DNA of 14,211 nucleotides from Ochromonadaceae sp. CCMP2298. Lineage: Eukaryota; Sar; Synurophyceae; Ochromonadales; Ochromonadaceae. Where the stretch lies: contig MU633652.1 of assembly GCA_026770595.1 (NCBI GenBank), positions 18,521 through 32,731 of the forward strand, read 5' to 3'. The number at the start of each line of letters is the position of its first letter. The first letter of the stretch is position 1. Positions 1 through 7,594 of this stretch are shown here, piece after piece. The position numbers and the translations under genes were made by a program. The notes under the pieces are model-generated. The model saw nothing but the letters and a program-made list of their open reading frames with translations. It had not been told where the DNA came from and searched no databases.

Positions 1-118
1 GGTGTAGGGTGTAGGGTGTAGGGTGTAGGGTGTAGGGTGTAGGGTGTAGGGTGTAGGGTGTAGGGTGTAGGGTGTAGGGTGTAGGGTGTAGGGTGTAGGG
101 TATAGGGTGTAGGGTGCA
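1..118. repeat. TGTAGGG heptamer tandem array (telomere-like sequence in an intron)
   Basis: About 16 nearly perfect copies of the 7-mer TGTAGGG run from the window edge. One TATAGGG variant lies near 100-106, and the array decays after about 116. The unit differs by one base from the plant/algal telomere unit TTTAGGG. On the minus strand it reads CCCTACA and falls in the intron that follows the exon ending at 149 of the MRH-mannosidase gene. A chromosome cap at the left end should read C-rich on the plus strand, and this array reads G-rich, so it is interstitial. It may be where the assembly stopped. Confidence 0.9.
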
Positions 119-148
119 GAGTACACAGTACACAGCACAGAGTCGAAC

Positions 149-1444
149 CTTTGGGTACGCATTGTGCATATACGAGTCATAGCCGTGGTAGAACATCGAC
201 CTCGCTCGCTCCCTTAGCCCCCCCTGCTCCTCCATTGAAGGCACATCCAGCCTCGCCCTGTCCCTCCTCCCCCACCCCTGCAGATGGGTGTGTGCGTGGT
301 GTATGTTGTATGGTATGGAAGTTGTATGTAAGTATGCTAGTCTCCGATTCCTCATACCCCCATAACCTCTCTCCTGCTGCTCACCTCCTCACTCTCTTTC
401 GACTTTACAGCAGCCTTCTTTACTGGGACAAATTTGCTCAGGGTTTTGCGCTCCTGCGCCCTGGGGAGGGGGAGGGGGTGGGGTGAGGTAGGGTGGGGTG
501 GGGTGGGGTTAGGTTAGGTGAGGTGAGGTGGGGTAGTGTAGTGTAGTGTAAGTGTAGGGTAGGGTAGGGAAGGGGAGGAGGGGAATGGGAGAGGATTAAT
601 AACGCAATTACACTATCACTTTCCCATACCCACCTGATTTCCGCGGAGGCAGAGGAGGCCCAGGCAGAGTGCACAGGTCGGTAGTTCTTATCCAGAGTGA
701 TGTCTACTGGGACTCGGAACTGCGCATGCGTAGGTGTAACGTCAGCATCGGCATCTCCCTCTACAGTGCCCTCAGCGTCCGCGTCACTGTCAGTGTCAGT
801 GTCTGTCGCTCTGCATATGAGATCGCTACACACCACGATCTCGTACACACAGGGGCGAGGTTCCACAACGCTACGGATATAGGCCGCCCTCGTGGCTGAG
901 GGGGTTCATGTACATACGCAGTGCAAAGATAGGGAGTTAAATTCAATATGCAGTGTAGAGGGGATTAGAATACATGTGTACCTGCGGTGGCTGTGGTGCT
1001 CTTTAGCGTTGCGTGCGCGTGCATGGCTACGCGCTCTGCGCTGGAGTGATGCGAGTGCCTGCTCTGCCGCATTGCCTCCAACTGCGTGCAGCACTCGAGC
1101 ACCACCTCCACCTGCCTTGGCAGCATCTCTTTCCCGCAGCTTAGGGTGCTGTTGGAGTAGACGTGGCGGGAGGCGGTGGAGGCCTGGGGGTCATATGAGC
1201 CCAAGTGGATCTTCTCTTTGAGCTGCTTAGAGCGCCCATCATAATGCACCTGCAGCACGTCACCGTGGAAGCAGATGATATACGTCCACCAGGAGTTGGT
1301 GCGCGTGTTGTCTACGCATAGGGTCTTCAGTGGTGCAAGCCTGTCTCGCTCGCCGGAAGAGTGTCTGACGCGATCGGAGAGCAGCGTCTGCAGCAGGCAG
1401 AGCAGAAACACTGTGTAGTAGACTCTCCAGAAGATCACGCCCAT
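149..1444 (-). CDS. OS-9/Yos9-type MRH lectin fused to the N-terminus of an EDEM-type GH47 mannosidase (partial, 4 exons seen)
   Basis: The exons are 1444-982, 895-634, 460-385 and 277-149. Introns of 86, 173 and 107 nt have GTACAC, GTGGGT and GTGAGC donors and CAG acceptors, and all joins keep frame. The ATG at 1444 opens a hydrophobic signal peptide (GVIFWRVYYTVFLLCLLQTLL). Residues 43-182 form an MRH domain. Its cysteines are C43, C58, C103, C118/119, C170 and C182, the Trp pair is W52-W53, and the mannose contacts are Q65, R110, E166 and Y172. OS-9 and Yos9 use this fold to read terminal alpha-1,6-mannose in ERAD. After an Asp-rich linker, residues 290-310 include RERARSMFYHGYDSYMHNAYPK-like sequence, the opening helix of GH47 EDEM/Htm1 proteins. 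The catalytic barrel would lie beyond the left edge, after a GT donor at 148. I infer a secreted or ER-luminal lectin-mannosidase. The MRH call is firm. The GH47 call rests on one motif. Confidence 0.83.
463..590. repeat. G-rich degenerate pentamer/hexamer tract inside an intron
   Basis: The intron at 461-633 is mostly GGGTG, GGTGA, GGTTA and TAGTG short repeats on the plus strand, so the transcript reads C-rich with CCCTA and CCCCA blocks. It doubles as an extended polypyrimidine tract before the acceptor at 461-462. It resembles the heptamer array at the left edge in base bias but not in unit length. Confidence 0.75.
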
Positions 1445-1607
1445 AGTAGAGAGTATGTTCAAAATGGCGAGAGTGCGTTACCAGCGCATCGACTGGTTGA
1501 CCGCTAGGGATGGTTGGTCAGCACCAGGTCATCGGGTGTCTGCCCTCTCCTGCCTTCGCCTCGGGCGTTGGACACTAGGAACCCTACGAGGGGCTATTGG
1601 TGAGTGA

Positions 1608-1978
1608 TAGCTCCTGACACAACCGCCTTATCAGCGAAATGGCTTTTTTGCGGAGGATTTTCCAAAATTCGGCTTTTCCAAAAATTCGTGCGTAAAAACT
1701 CACCTTTTCACCCATTTTGCCTCTTTTTTACCCCTAAAAACCTTTTTTTACCCCCTCCCAATATTAACCCATTTGAAAAAAACTTTTTTTCACCCCTCAA
1801 AACTGGTTTTTCAATTTTGGGCTTAATTTGGAAGGAGATTTCTGTACCAATTTAATGTGCAATATATATTTGTATTTTAGTACATAAAACGCACATTAAT
1901 GTGATACAAAAACTGCTTTAAAAACGGCCTAAAAAGTGGCCTTTTGGGGTCCAGAAAAGGGCGGTTGTGTCGAGCCTA
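1608..1978. mobile_element. hAT-like non-autonomous element 1 (371 bp) with 8-bp TSD GTGAGTGA
   Basis: The element is flanked by identical octamers GTGAGTGA at 1600-1607 and 1979-1986. Its ends are inverted copies, TAGCTCCTGACACAACCGCC on the left and TAGGCTCGACACAACCGCCC for the reversed right end, alignable with small gaps. The inside is poly-T/poly-A-rich and has no credible reading frame. An 8-bp target duplication and TAG-type termini are typical of hAT elements. It encodes no transposase, so it would need one in trans. The superfamily call rests only on end structure. Confidence 0.68.
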
Positions 1979-1996
1979 GTGAGTGAGCCTCTGAGG

Positions 1997-2806
1997 CAGT
2001 GATGGGCGGCATCTACTCAACTTTTCCGGCTACTCAACATTTTCGCTACTTTTACTCAATACTTTCGAGTAAAAGTATTGAGTAGCGCCGATTTTCGCCC
2101 AGGGGCGAAGTAGTGGGAAGAAGTAGTCCTTCTTGCGGAGACCTGATCTACTTCCCTTGAGTAGCGAGTATTGAGTAGCGTCAAAACCCAGTGAACCCAA
2201 GTCCCAGGGGACCGTTGAGTAACGGCCCTAAACGGCCAGCCCAAAGTCCCAGGGGACCTTTGAGTAACGGGCAAAAGTAACATGTTTTGCGCAAGGATGT
2301 AACATGTTTTGCCCAGGGATGATGGGAAAAAAGTTTTAAACCATGGGAAGGATACTAAAAATAGTCAAAAACCCATAGATTCTGATTTGATTCAGAGATG
2401 TTGATTGTAACCAGCTGTACTCGCAGGATGTCGGTCACTGCTTCCATCGTTGCAAATTGGGTGGCTAGGAGCTGGGAAGAGTTGAGTGTTGAGTGGTGAG
2501 TAGCAAGAATTGAGTATTAAGTATTGAGTTTTGAGTATTGAGTAGCAGGTGGGGCGTCCGACGCGTGCCTTGAGTATTGAGTTATGAGTAGCAGGGTCCC
2601 TGCGAATCCCGAAAGTAGATTTCGAAAGTAGCCAGTTCCGGAGCCGCCAGATCTACTTTCGTTGAGTATTGAGTATTGAGTAGTCGGCACAGCGGGAAGA
2701 AGCAAAAGTAGTCCCAAAAAGTAGTCGCGCCTGCAATTCGGCCTTTACTCAACGGTTGAGTAGAAGTTTTGAGTAGCGAAAAACCCCATATTTTCGCCCA
2801 TCACTG
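1997..2806. mobile_element. hAT-like non-autonomous element 2 (810 bp) with perfect 8-bp TSD CTCTGAGG
   Basis: The ends CAGTGATGGGCG and CGCCCATCACTG are perfect 12-bp inverted repeats, directly flanked by CTCTGAGG at 1989-1996 and 2807-2814. CAGTG-type termini with an 8-bp duplication are standard for hAT transposons. The interior contains many copies of TTGAGTA and its complement TACTCAA in both halves, often as GAGTATTGAGTA pairs. It also has a direct repeat around GTCCCAGGGGACC followed by TTGAGTAACGG (about 2200-2270). No long frame is credible. The repeated heptamers look like subterminal transposase-binding sites. Its target duplication starts 2 bp after that of element 1. Confidence 0.88.
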
Positions 2807-2814
2807 CTCTGAGG

Positions 2815-3263
2815 GCATTCCCCCCTGCCAAATGTCTCTCATTTAGGCGCTTTTGCCAGACAAAAAAAACTAGTCCATTTGATATGGGGTTTTAGAAATA
2901 TTCACCCGAGTGCAAGAGGTCTTTTTTGCCACAGTCGCTAGTGGCAGCTAAACCCCCCTTGTTTTGAGTATGCTCGGCGAACTGCATAAATTTTATACAT
3001 TGAAAATGCAGGAAAAGCAAACGAACTTGGAGTAGATATTAAAAGGGGCTTGCGGAGCGACTGGTCGCTCTCTTGTGAGTTTGCGCAGTCACTCAGGGAC
3101 CCCAACAGGGGCCCCTAAACTAGAGTTTGTGCACCCACTCAGAGACCCCAACAGGGGCGCCTAAACTATTATCTGTTCTAGAACGAGCGGGTGGGGACGC
3201 TTGGGCAAGTAGATAGAGCAAAGTGTTGTATATGCACTGCGTATTTTTAAAACTCAAAATACA
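2815..3263. other. Intergenic stretch, no gene seen
   Basis: This is AT-rich DNA with C-runs and A-runs and no convincing coding frame or splice-linked exons. It contains the short direct repeat at 3090-3168 and a near-palindrome at about 3057-3072 (GAGCGAC-TG-GTCGCTC). Confidence 0.6.
3090..3168. repeat. Two direct copies of a ~34-bp unit, period 46
   Basis: CACTCAGGGACCCCAACAGG and the bases after it, to CCTAAACTA, recur 46 bp later with a few changes. Each copy contains CCCC-AACA-GGGG, which can pair with itself as a 4-bp stem. The function is unknown. Confidence 0.8.
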
Positions 3264-3481
3264 ATGTATATCTACCTGCCTTTGCCCCTGCTAATACCTA
3301 CTTGCCCCCTCCCCCGCTGCCCTGCTGCCAAACCTGCGTTGCTGCTCTGCTGCTCTGCTCCTCTGCTGCTCCGATATCCTGCCGCGCTGTCGCTGCTCAC
3401 TGTTAAAACAGCCTATCAGCACAGCCGTCAGCACAGCACAGCGCACTGCCCAGCAGCAGCCCATCGGCAAAACCGTCGGCA

Positions 3482-4090
3482 GTGCCCTCTACTCAGCCGT
3501 CATCGATGCCCAGCGCTCAGCCGAGCAGCCACCCATCGACAAATCCGTCAGCACAGCCGCCATACCCTATTCATAGCCCGCATCAGTGCCCAGCACACAG
3601 CCGAGCAGCAGCCCATCGGCATATCCGTCAGCACAGCCGTCATACCCTATTTACAGTCCACATCGGCGCCAAGCGCCCAGCCGAGCAGCCACCCATCGGC
3701 ATATCCGTCAGCACAGCCGCCATAACCTATTCACAGCCCGCATCGGCGCCCAGCGCACAGCCGAGTAGTAGCCCATCGGCATATCCATCAGAAGTGCTCT
3801 CTCCTCAGCCCGCATCGGCGCCCAGCGCAATGCCCAGCAGCAGCCCATCGGCACAACCGTCGGCAGTGCCCTCTCCTCAGCGCTCAGTCGAGCAGCAGCC
3901 TATTCGCATATCCGTCAGCACAGCCGCCATAACCTATTCACAGCCTGCATAGGTGCCCAGCTCACAGCCGAGCAGCAGCCCATCGGCATATCCGTCAGCA
4001 CTGCCTAATTCACAGCCCGTAACGGCGCCCAGCGCTCAGCCGAGCAGCAGCCCATCGGCATATTTGTCAGCACTGCCTAATTCAGTACTG
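3482..4090 (+). pseudogene. Degenerate PSAQPSSSPSA-type repeat coding tract (frame-shifting minisatellite)
   Basis: About eight imperfect units of roughly 60-80 nt repeat the core CAGCCGAGCAGCAGCCCATC. In the matching frame each core reads PSAQPSSSPSAYPSA, a low-complexity Pro/Ser/Ala/Gln pattern seen in large secreted proteins of stramenopile algae. Later units are 60 or 72 nt, multiples of 3. Three early units are 80 nt and carry about 8 extra bases around CCATACCC or CCATAACC, so each moves the frame. No single frame stays in PSA code through the array. A TAG interrupts at 3950-3952, where sister units have TCG (Ser). This looks like a decayed coding repeat, or one cut by unrecognised introns. 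The upstream CTG/CCT-rich DNA at 3264-3480 has no clear exon. Confidence 0.6.
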
Positions 4091-4558
4091 CTTAAACTGC
4101 TCTGCTCTGTCTGCGTAGAGCGCTTGTCGAATGCACCACTGTCCATGACTCTGTCTCTATCAGTCGTCTCTGTATCACAAACAACAGCCCATCGGTCGTA
4201 TCAAGTGCCATCTCGTTCCTCAGCAACCTCAACTGAGAAGAGAGAGGGAGAGAGAGAGGAATTTGCGTCTCATTTCCAAAAGAACCAGTGGGTCCTCCGT
4301 GAAAGAAGGATTCTAACCCGCTTGGTTGGCAGGGGTTCTTTGCATGGGAGTTAGGCCGATATTTCATGGGTTTTGAAACCTTCTGCTTTATTTCCCGGAG
4401 GTTTTATTTGGCTCTTGCACGGAGGGTTGACCTTTACCTATTTTGGAGAGGTTGTGCGCTTCCGTATTACACGGAAAGACCACAGAAAACAGCTTTCCAG
4501 ACTGAATCCTGGCATTCTTGCAGTGCAGAAAGCCAGGATTCAGTCAGGGAGCTTGCAG
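4091..4558. other. Gap between the PSA tract and the next gene, no gene assigned
   Basis: No exon can be supported here. A frame open from 4373 exists, but its first part has no coding character, and a CTTGCAG acceptor at 4552-4558 suggests the stretch is intronic or upstream sequence. It contains the hairpin at 4501-4544. Confidence 0.5.
4501..4544. repeat. 13-bp perfect-stem hairpin with partly pairing loop
   Basis: ACTGAATCCTGGC at 4501-4513 pairs perfectly with GCCAGGATTCAGT at 4532-4544. The 18-nt loop ATTCTTGCAGTGCAGAAA can itself pair as TTCT-TGCA/TGCA-GAA with one bulge, so almost all 44 nt fold. It lies just upstream of the acceptor at 4557-4558. Confidence 0.85.
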
Positions 4559-6122
4559 GCACTAGCGGAGGACGCGTCTGTGGGCTCTGGGGGTTCTGGG
4601 GGCTCTTGGCGATCCAGAGGTTCCTTGGGGCGCAGCGCAGACGTGGGTGTGGCGACAGAGGAGGAGGGGGAGGGGTCTGGGACGGAGGCTGGCACCGAGG
4701 AGCTGTTTCTGCACTCCCCCTATGAGAGCCTGCTACCGCCCATCCAGCAGAGCAGTACCGCCTAAGTCTCCGCCTCCCCAACAAGCACCAAGAAGTGCAG
4801 ACCAGCAGGGGCACGGGCTCCAGCAGCAGCATCAGCACCCCCCACAACACCTTCTCCAGCTATCTGCAGCGCGAGGTCATGCGGAAGCAGAGGGCGGCGC
4901 AGATACGCAACGAGACCATCCTGGTGAGCACACAGCGCCACGCACAGGACATAGCATAAGTACATAGCACATACAGCCCAACTGCCTGCTTGTCCTCTGC
5001 TTGCCCTTGCTGTTTACCATCCCAGATACTTATCATTCTCCGACTTCGTATCGCTCATTCTCCGTGTGTGTGTCCTCTGTTCTGTCCTATGTGCAGGCAA
5101 AGGCGGCACAGCTGATGCGCAAGGCCGATCTGCGAGACGCACTCGACCCCTCCCTGTCCCCACTCAGCCCCCCCCCACACCAGCAGAGAAGGTGGGAGGG
5201 GTGGGAGGGTGCGCGGCAGGCTGGTGAGCTCTCCTACACGGGGGCAGAGAGCCGCCTCGACTGACGAGAGAGGCTCAGAGGGCGCTAGAGGACGCGGCGC
5301 ACTGCACTTGAAGTGTAATATATAAGTGTTTGCAGTAGCCAATCGACACAAATACATACATACATACATACGTACATACACACACACACACACACATATA
5401 AGTATATACATATACTTATACACACAAATACATATATAGAGGGGGAGCAGTATAGAGAGGGAGGGAGGGTGTTACAGATATTCGGAGCTTCTCTTTGTTA
5501 TGTTATGGAATGGTGATACTTTCTAATCAGTTGCAAGGTATCTCGAGCTGTGCAATAATATAATGTAACACGGTCTTACTTTTGTACATATTGTACGTTT
5601 ACATCTACATTGTATCTACCGCCAGCTGCTCCACATCCTGTAACAATGTGTTATAATGACATTTGCTTCTTAAAAATGTGTCTTTTTCTTCTCACCGTCT
5701 GTTACGTCAGTACCATCACAGTACGATCTCCTGTCCCAGCACAGTCTTCAGCAAGTATCGCAGGTCCTCGTCGCATCGCATAACGTGCAGGTCCTGCAAG
5801 CCAGCCATTTTGAATTGCACAGGGAACAGCTCACCATCCGCAAACAGCTTCAAATGCTTGTCCTCCTGTACCTCTCCCCTCCCCTCCCCTCATCCTCTAC
5901 CTCTCCCGCCCTCTCTCCGTGCTCGCCACAGGAAGATCGCACGCGCCCCCCAATCCCAGGACCTCCCAAACCATACTAGACCAACAGTCTCGCAGACTTT
6001 CAGGTAAAACATCTGGCTATCTGGTGGATTTCTGACTCGCCATGCGCTGCGCCTCCTGCCAAACTCGCAGCCGCGCCCTCCGTGCTCGCCACAGGAAGAG
6101 CGCACGCGCCCGCCACTCCTAG
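4559..6122 (+). CDS. Multi-exon gene of unknown function, helical and Gln-rich (5' end not found)
   Basis: The inferred exons are 4559-4923, 5097-5223, 5711-5867, 5932-6003 and possibly 6095-6122. The introns 4924-5096 (GTGAGC..GTGCAG), 5224-5710 (GTGAGC..CGTCAG) and 5868-5931 (GTACCT..CCACAG) join in compatible phases. Exon 1 encodes a Gly/Ser/Glu-rich part ending ELFLHSPYESLLPPIQQ, then EQYRLSLRLPNKHQEVQ in another frame. A single missing G near 4750 (CAGCAGAGCAG) would reconcile the two. Later pieces include YLQREVMRKQRAAQIRN, AKAAQLMRKADLRDALDP and QASHFELHREQLTIRKQLQM, which look alpha-helical and perhaps coiled-coil. I recognise no family. The first exon or exons, the last exon and the stop are uncertain. 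The joins 4923/5097 and 5223/5711 are the best supported. Confidence 0.55.
5345..5425. repeat. CATA/CA/TATA microsatellite in an intron
   Basis: Four to five CATA units are followed by a (CA)n run and TATA-rich sequence, all inside the proposed intron 5224-5710. Confidence 0.9.
5915..6112 (+). repeat. Direct repeat carrying a duplicated 3' splice site (period 163)
   Basis: CTCCGTGCTCGCCACAGGAAGA followed by nCGCACGCGCC occurs at 5915 and again at 6078, with one change in the first 33 bases. Each copy is preceded by pyrimidine-rich DNA and contains a usable CCACAG acceptor. The first copy is the proposed acceptor at 5931, and the second would give a short alternative terminal exon starting at 6095. 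Confidence 0.75.
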
Positions 6123-6448
6123 GCCATCCTCACACATTGCAGGGGGGTCTTTCTGGCCAGAATTTAGACCCGTTGGAGCCTAGATTGGGAAGTTGAGCGC
6201 GACAACAGAAACTTGAAATGAAGCTGCACGATTATGGAAAAGCTGCCTCGAGTTCAAAAGTTTCTGAGCTTCCCTCAACGCTTTCGGTGAGGGCGGCTCC
6301 TGAATGGGTCTGTGCAGCAACTCTTTTCTCAAACATGCGCGGAAATTTCCCGCGGGTATTTTTTCGGCAACGGTTTTTTTTCCGTGAAATATCGGCCTTA
6401 GGGACCCTTGTTCTTTGCCTTGCACCCTTGAGGGTCCCTATCTACGAG

Positions 6449-6784
6449 AAATGTTGTTTTCGGATCAGTTGCCTTTTTTGGGGGTTTTTTGATAGGGAAC
6501 CGAGCCCCGGTTTGGGGTCCTTTCTAGGAAGGTATGCTGGAAAAGGGTTTTCAAAGACAGTTTTTGTTTTCCAGGACCTGTTTTTGCAAACTGAAAAAAT
6601 TTGCTCGCTCGAATTTGCGCCTAATTAAATGCTGGCCGACCTTTTGGCTGGAGTAACAGAAAGACTGGCACATTTTATGTAAGCAAACTACTCCAAACAT
6701 CGACCAATTTGGTGGCACAGAAAGAAAAAAAGCAGTTGAGCAAATTCTACCCTCAAAAAATCCCACTGATCCGAAAAGCAATAT
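6449..6784. repeat. Imperfect inverted repeat pair, ~35-bp arms
   Basis: The arm around TTTTCGGATCAGT (6457-6469) is inverted around ACTGATCCGAAAA (6763-6775), with further pairing of the CCTTTTTTGGGG and CCTCAAAAAATCC flanks. The separation of about 270 bp suggests the ends of a small element or a foldback. Confidence 0.7.
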
Positions 6785-6800
6785 TCGTCACTCGGGCTGG

Positions 6801-6917
6801 AAAGGGGTTTTCCAGCCTCGGGTTTTTAGTGAGACCTTGGTTTTTCCGCCCTCGGGCTGCGCCCTTGGGCTTGGAAAACCTCGGCTCTCACTAAAAAACC
6901 TCGGTCTGGAAAGACCC
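6801..6917. repeat. Foldback of about 45-bp arms
   Basis: GGGGTTTTCCAGCCTCGGG followed by TTTTTAGTGAGA (about 6812-6841) is mirrored by TCTCACTAAAAAACCTCGG followed by TCTGGAAAGACCCC (about 6884-6916). The GC-rich centre GCCCTCGGGCTGCGCCC can also self-pair. Confidence 0.75.
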
Positions 6918-7039
6918 CTCACTCGCATTTTGGAACAGCGAAAAATTGCGAAACGCTGCGCATTTTTGTTTTGCTGCAAATTAAACCCGATTTTTTGTGA
7001 TCATCAAAGATGGATATTACAGCCGGGACGAAATTACTA

Positions 7040-7196
7040 TTTCGCATTTGTCCCTCAAGCCGCGGCAGGGTTTTGCTGTTTCCAGATCACTTTTTTGGCA
7101 GAGGGGCAGGGTTTTGCATTTTCCTGACCTGTTTCCAGGCCTAGGGCAGAAAAACCTTTTTCCAGGTCACTTTTGGCAGGAGGGACAAATGCGAAA
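7040..7196. repeat. 17-bp perfect inverted repeat
   Basis: TTTCGCATTTGTCCCTC at 7040-7056 and its exact reverse complement GAGGGACAAATGCGAAA at 7180-7196. Between them, TTTCCAGRTCAC followed by TTTTGGCAG occurs twice in direct orientation. Confidence 0.85.
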
Positions 7197-7294
7197 AGTC
7201 ACATTCGTCCTTCGGAAAGTGGGTTTTGGCAGGGTTTTTGCCTCAAGGTGCTGCTTTCGTCTGTTCTCGTCGAGCAGCCTTTATTCGGCTCTGA

Positions 7295-7594
7295 ATCAAT
7301 AAAGTTTCTCGCGGAGGGCTGCAAGGTGAACACTGGTGCTTTGCAGGATCATTTCTGACACCCTTGCTTACCTTCCTGTGCACTTTCTCCGCTGGCTTCA
7401 CCCCTCAGGTTGCCTCTGAGTGCTGCTGTGATCAGGGATCTGCTAGACGCCGCCAGCCGGCTCCCAATCAATCAAGTTTCTCGCGGAGGACGTCGAGGTG
7501 AGAACTGCTGCTTTGCAGGATCATTTCTGACACCCTTTCTCACCTTCCTGTGCATTTTTCTTTACTGGTTTCGCTCGACAGGTCGCCTCTGAGT
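7295..7594 (+). repeat. Tandem duplication (period 172-173) of an exon-intron-exon-like unit
   Basis: ATCAATAAAGTTTCTCGCGGAGG at 7295 recurs at 7467, and similarity continues through GCTTTGCAGGATCATTTCTG (about 7340 and 7513) to TTGCCTCTGAGT at 7410-7421 and TCGCCTCTGAGT at 7583-7594. Each copy has a donor-like AG|GTGA (7326, 7498) and an acceptor-like CAG (7406-7408, 7579-7581). They therefore look like a duplicated intron of 83-84 nt with its exon borders. The exon between them would be 7409-7497 (89 nt), reading LPLSAAVIRDLLDAASRLP in one frame. The in-frame stops around it mean I cannot build a full protein. Confidence 0.7.

Larger units (their letters stand above)
6140..7290. other. Gene-free, inverted-repeat-rich region
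   Basis: Runs of T and A, GGGTTTT/AAAACC motifs and several internal inverted repeats fill about 1.1 kb. The open frames here are short and lack coding character or coherent splice joins. It probably consists of one or more decayed non-autonomous elements. No flanking target duplication could be fixed. Confidence 0.6.

Noticed and set aside
1-118. True chromosome-end telomere at the left edge
   Set aside because: The plus strand reads G-rich at its 5' end, the wrong orientation for a cap, and an exon of a gene that needs sequence further left ends at 149.
438-633. Continuation of the minus-strand frame past the donor at 633 into a Pro/His/Leu-rich tail
   Set aside because: The tail only translates the C-rich short repeats. 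A GTGGGT donor and CCCCAG acceptor remove it, and splicing restores a sensible protein leading to the GH47 motif.
1604-1855. 83-residue plus-strand frame rich in Phe/Pro
   Set aside because: It lies entirely in homopolymer-rich DNA of the hAT-like element and has no coding character.
4290-4350. tRNA-like GGATTCTAACC box B resemblance
   Set aside because: No box A at the right distance and no acceptor stem pairing.
4467-4850. Minus-strand 127-residue frame
   Set aside because: It is antisense to the better supported plus-strand exon that ends at the 4923 donor, with biased Pro/Ser/Leu content.
5890-6007. TAG at about 5980 as another case of readthrough before the 6004 donor
   Set aside because: A 64-nt intron at 5868-5931 puts the exon in a different frame that is open to the donor, so no readthrough is needed.
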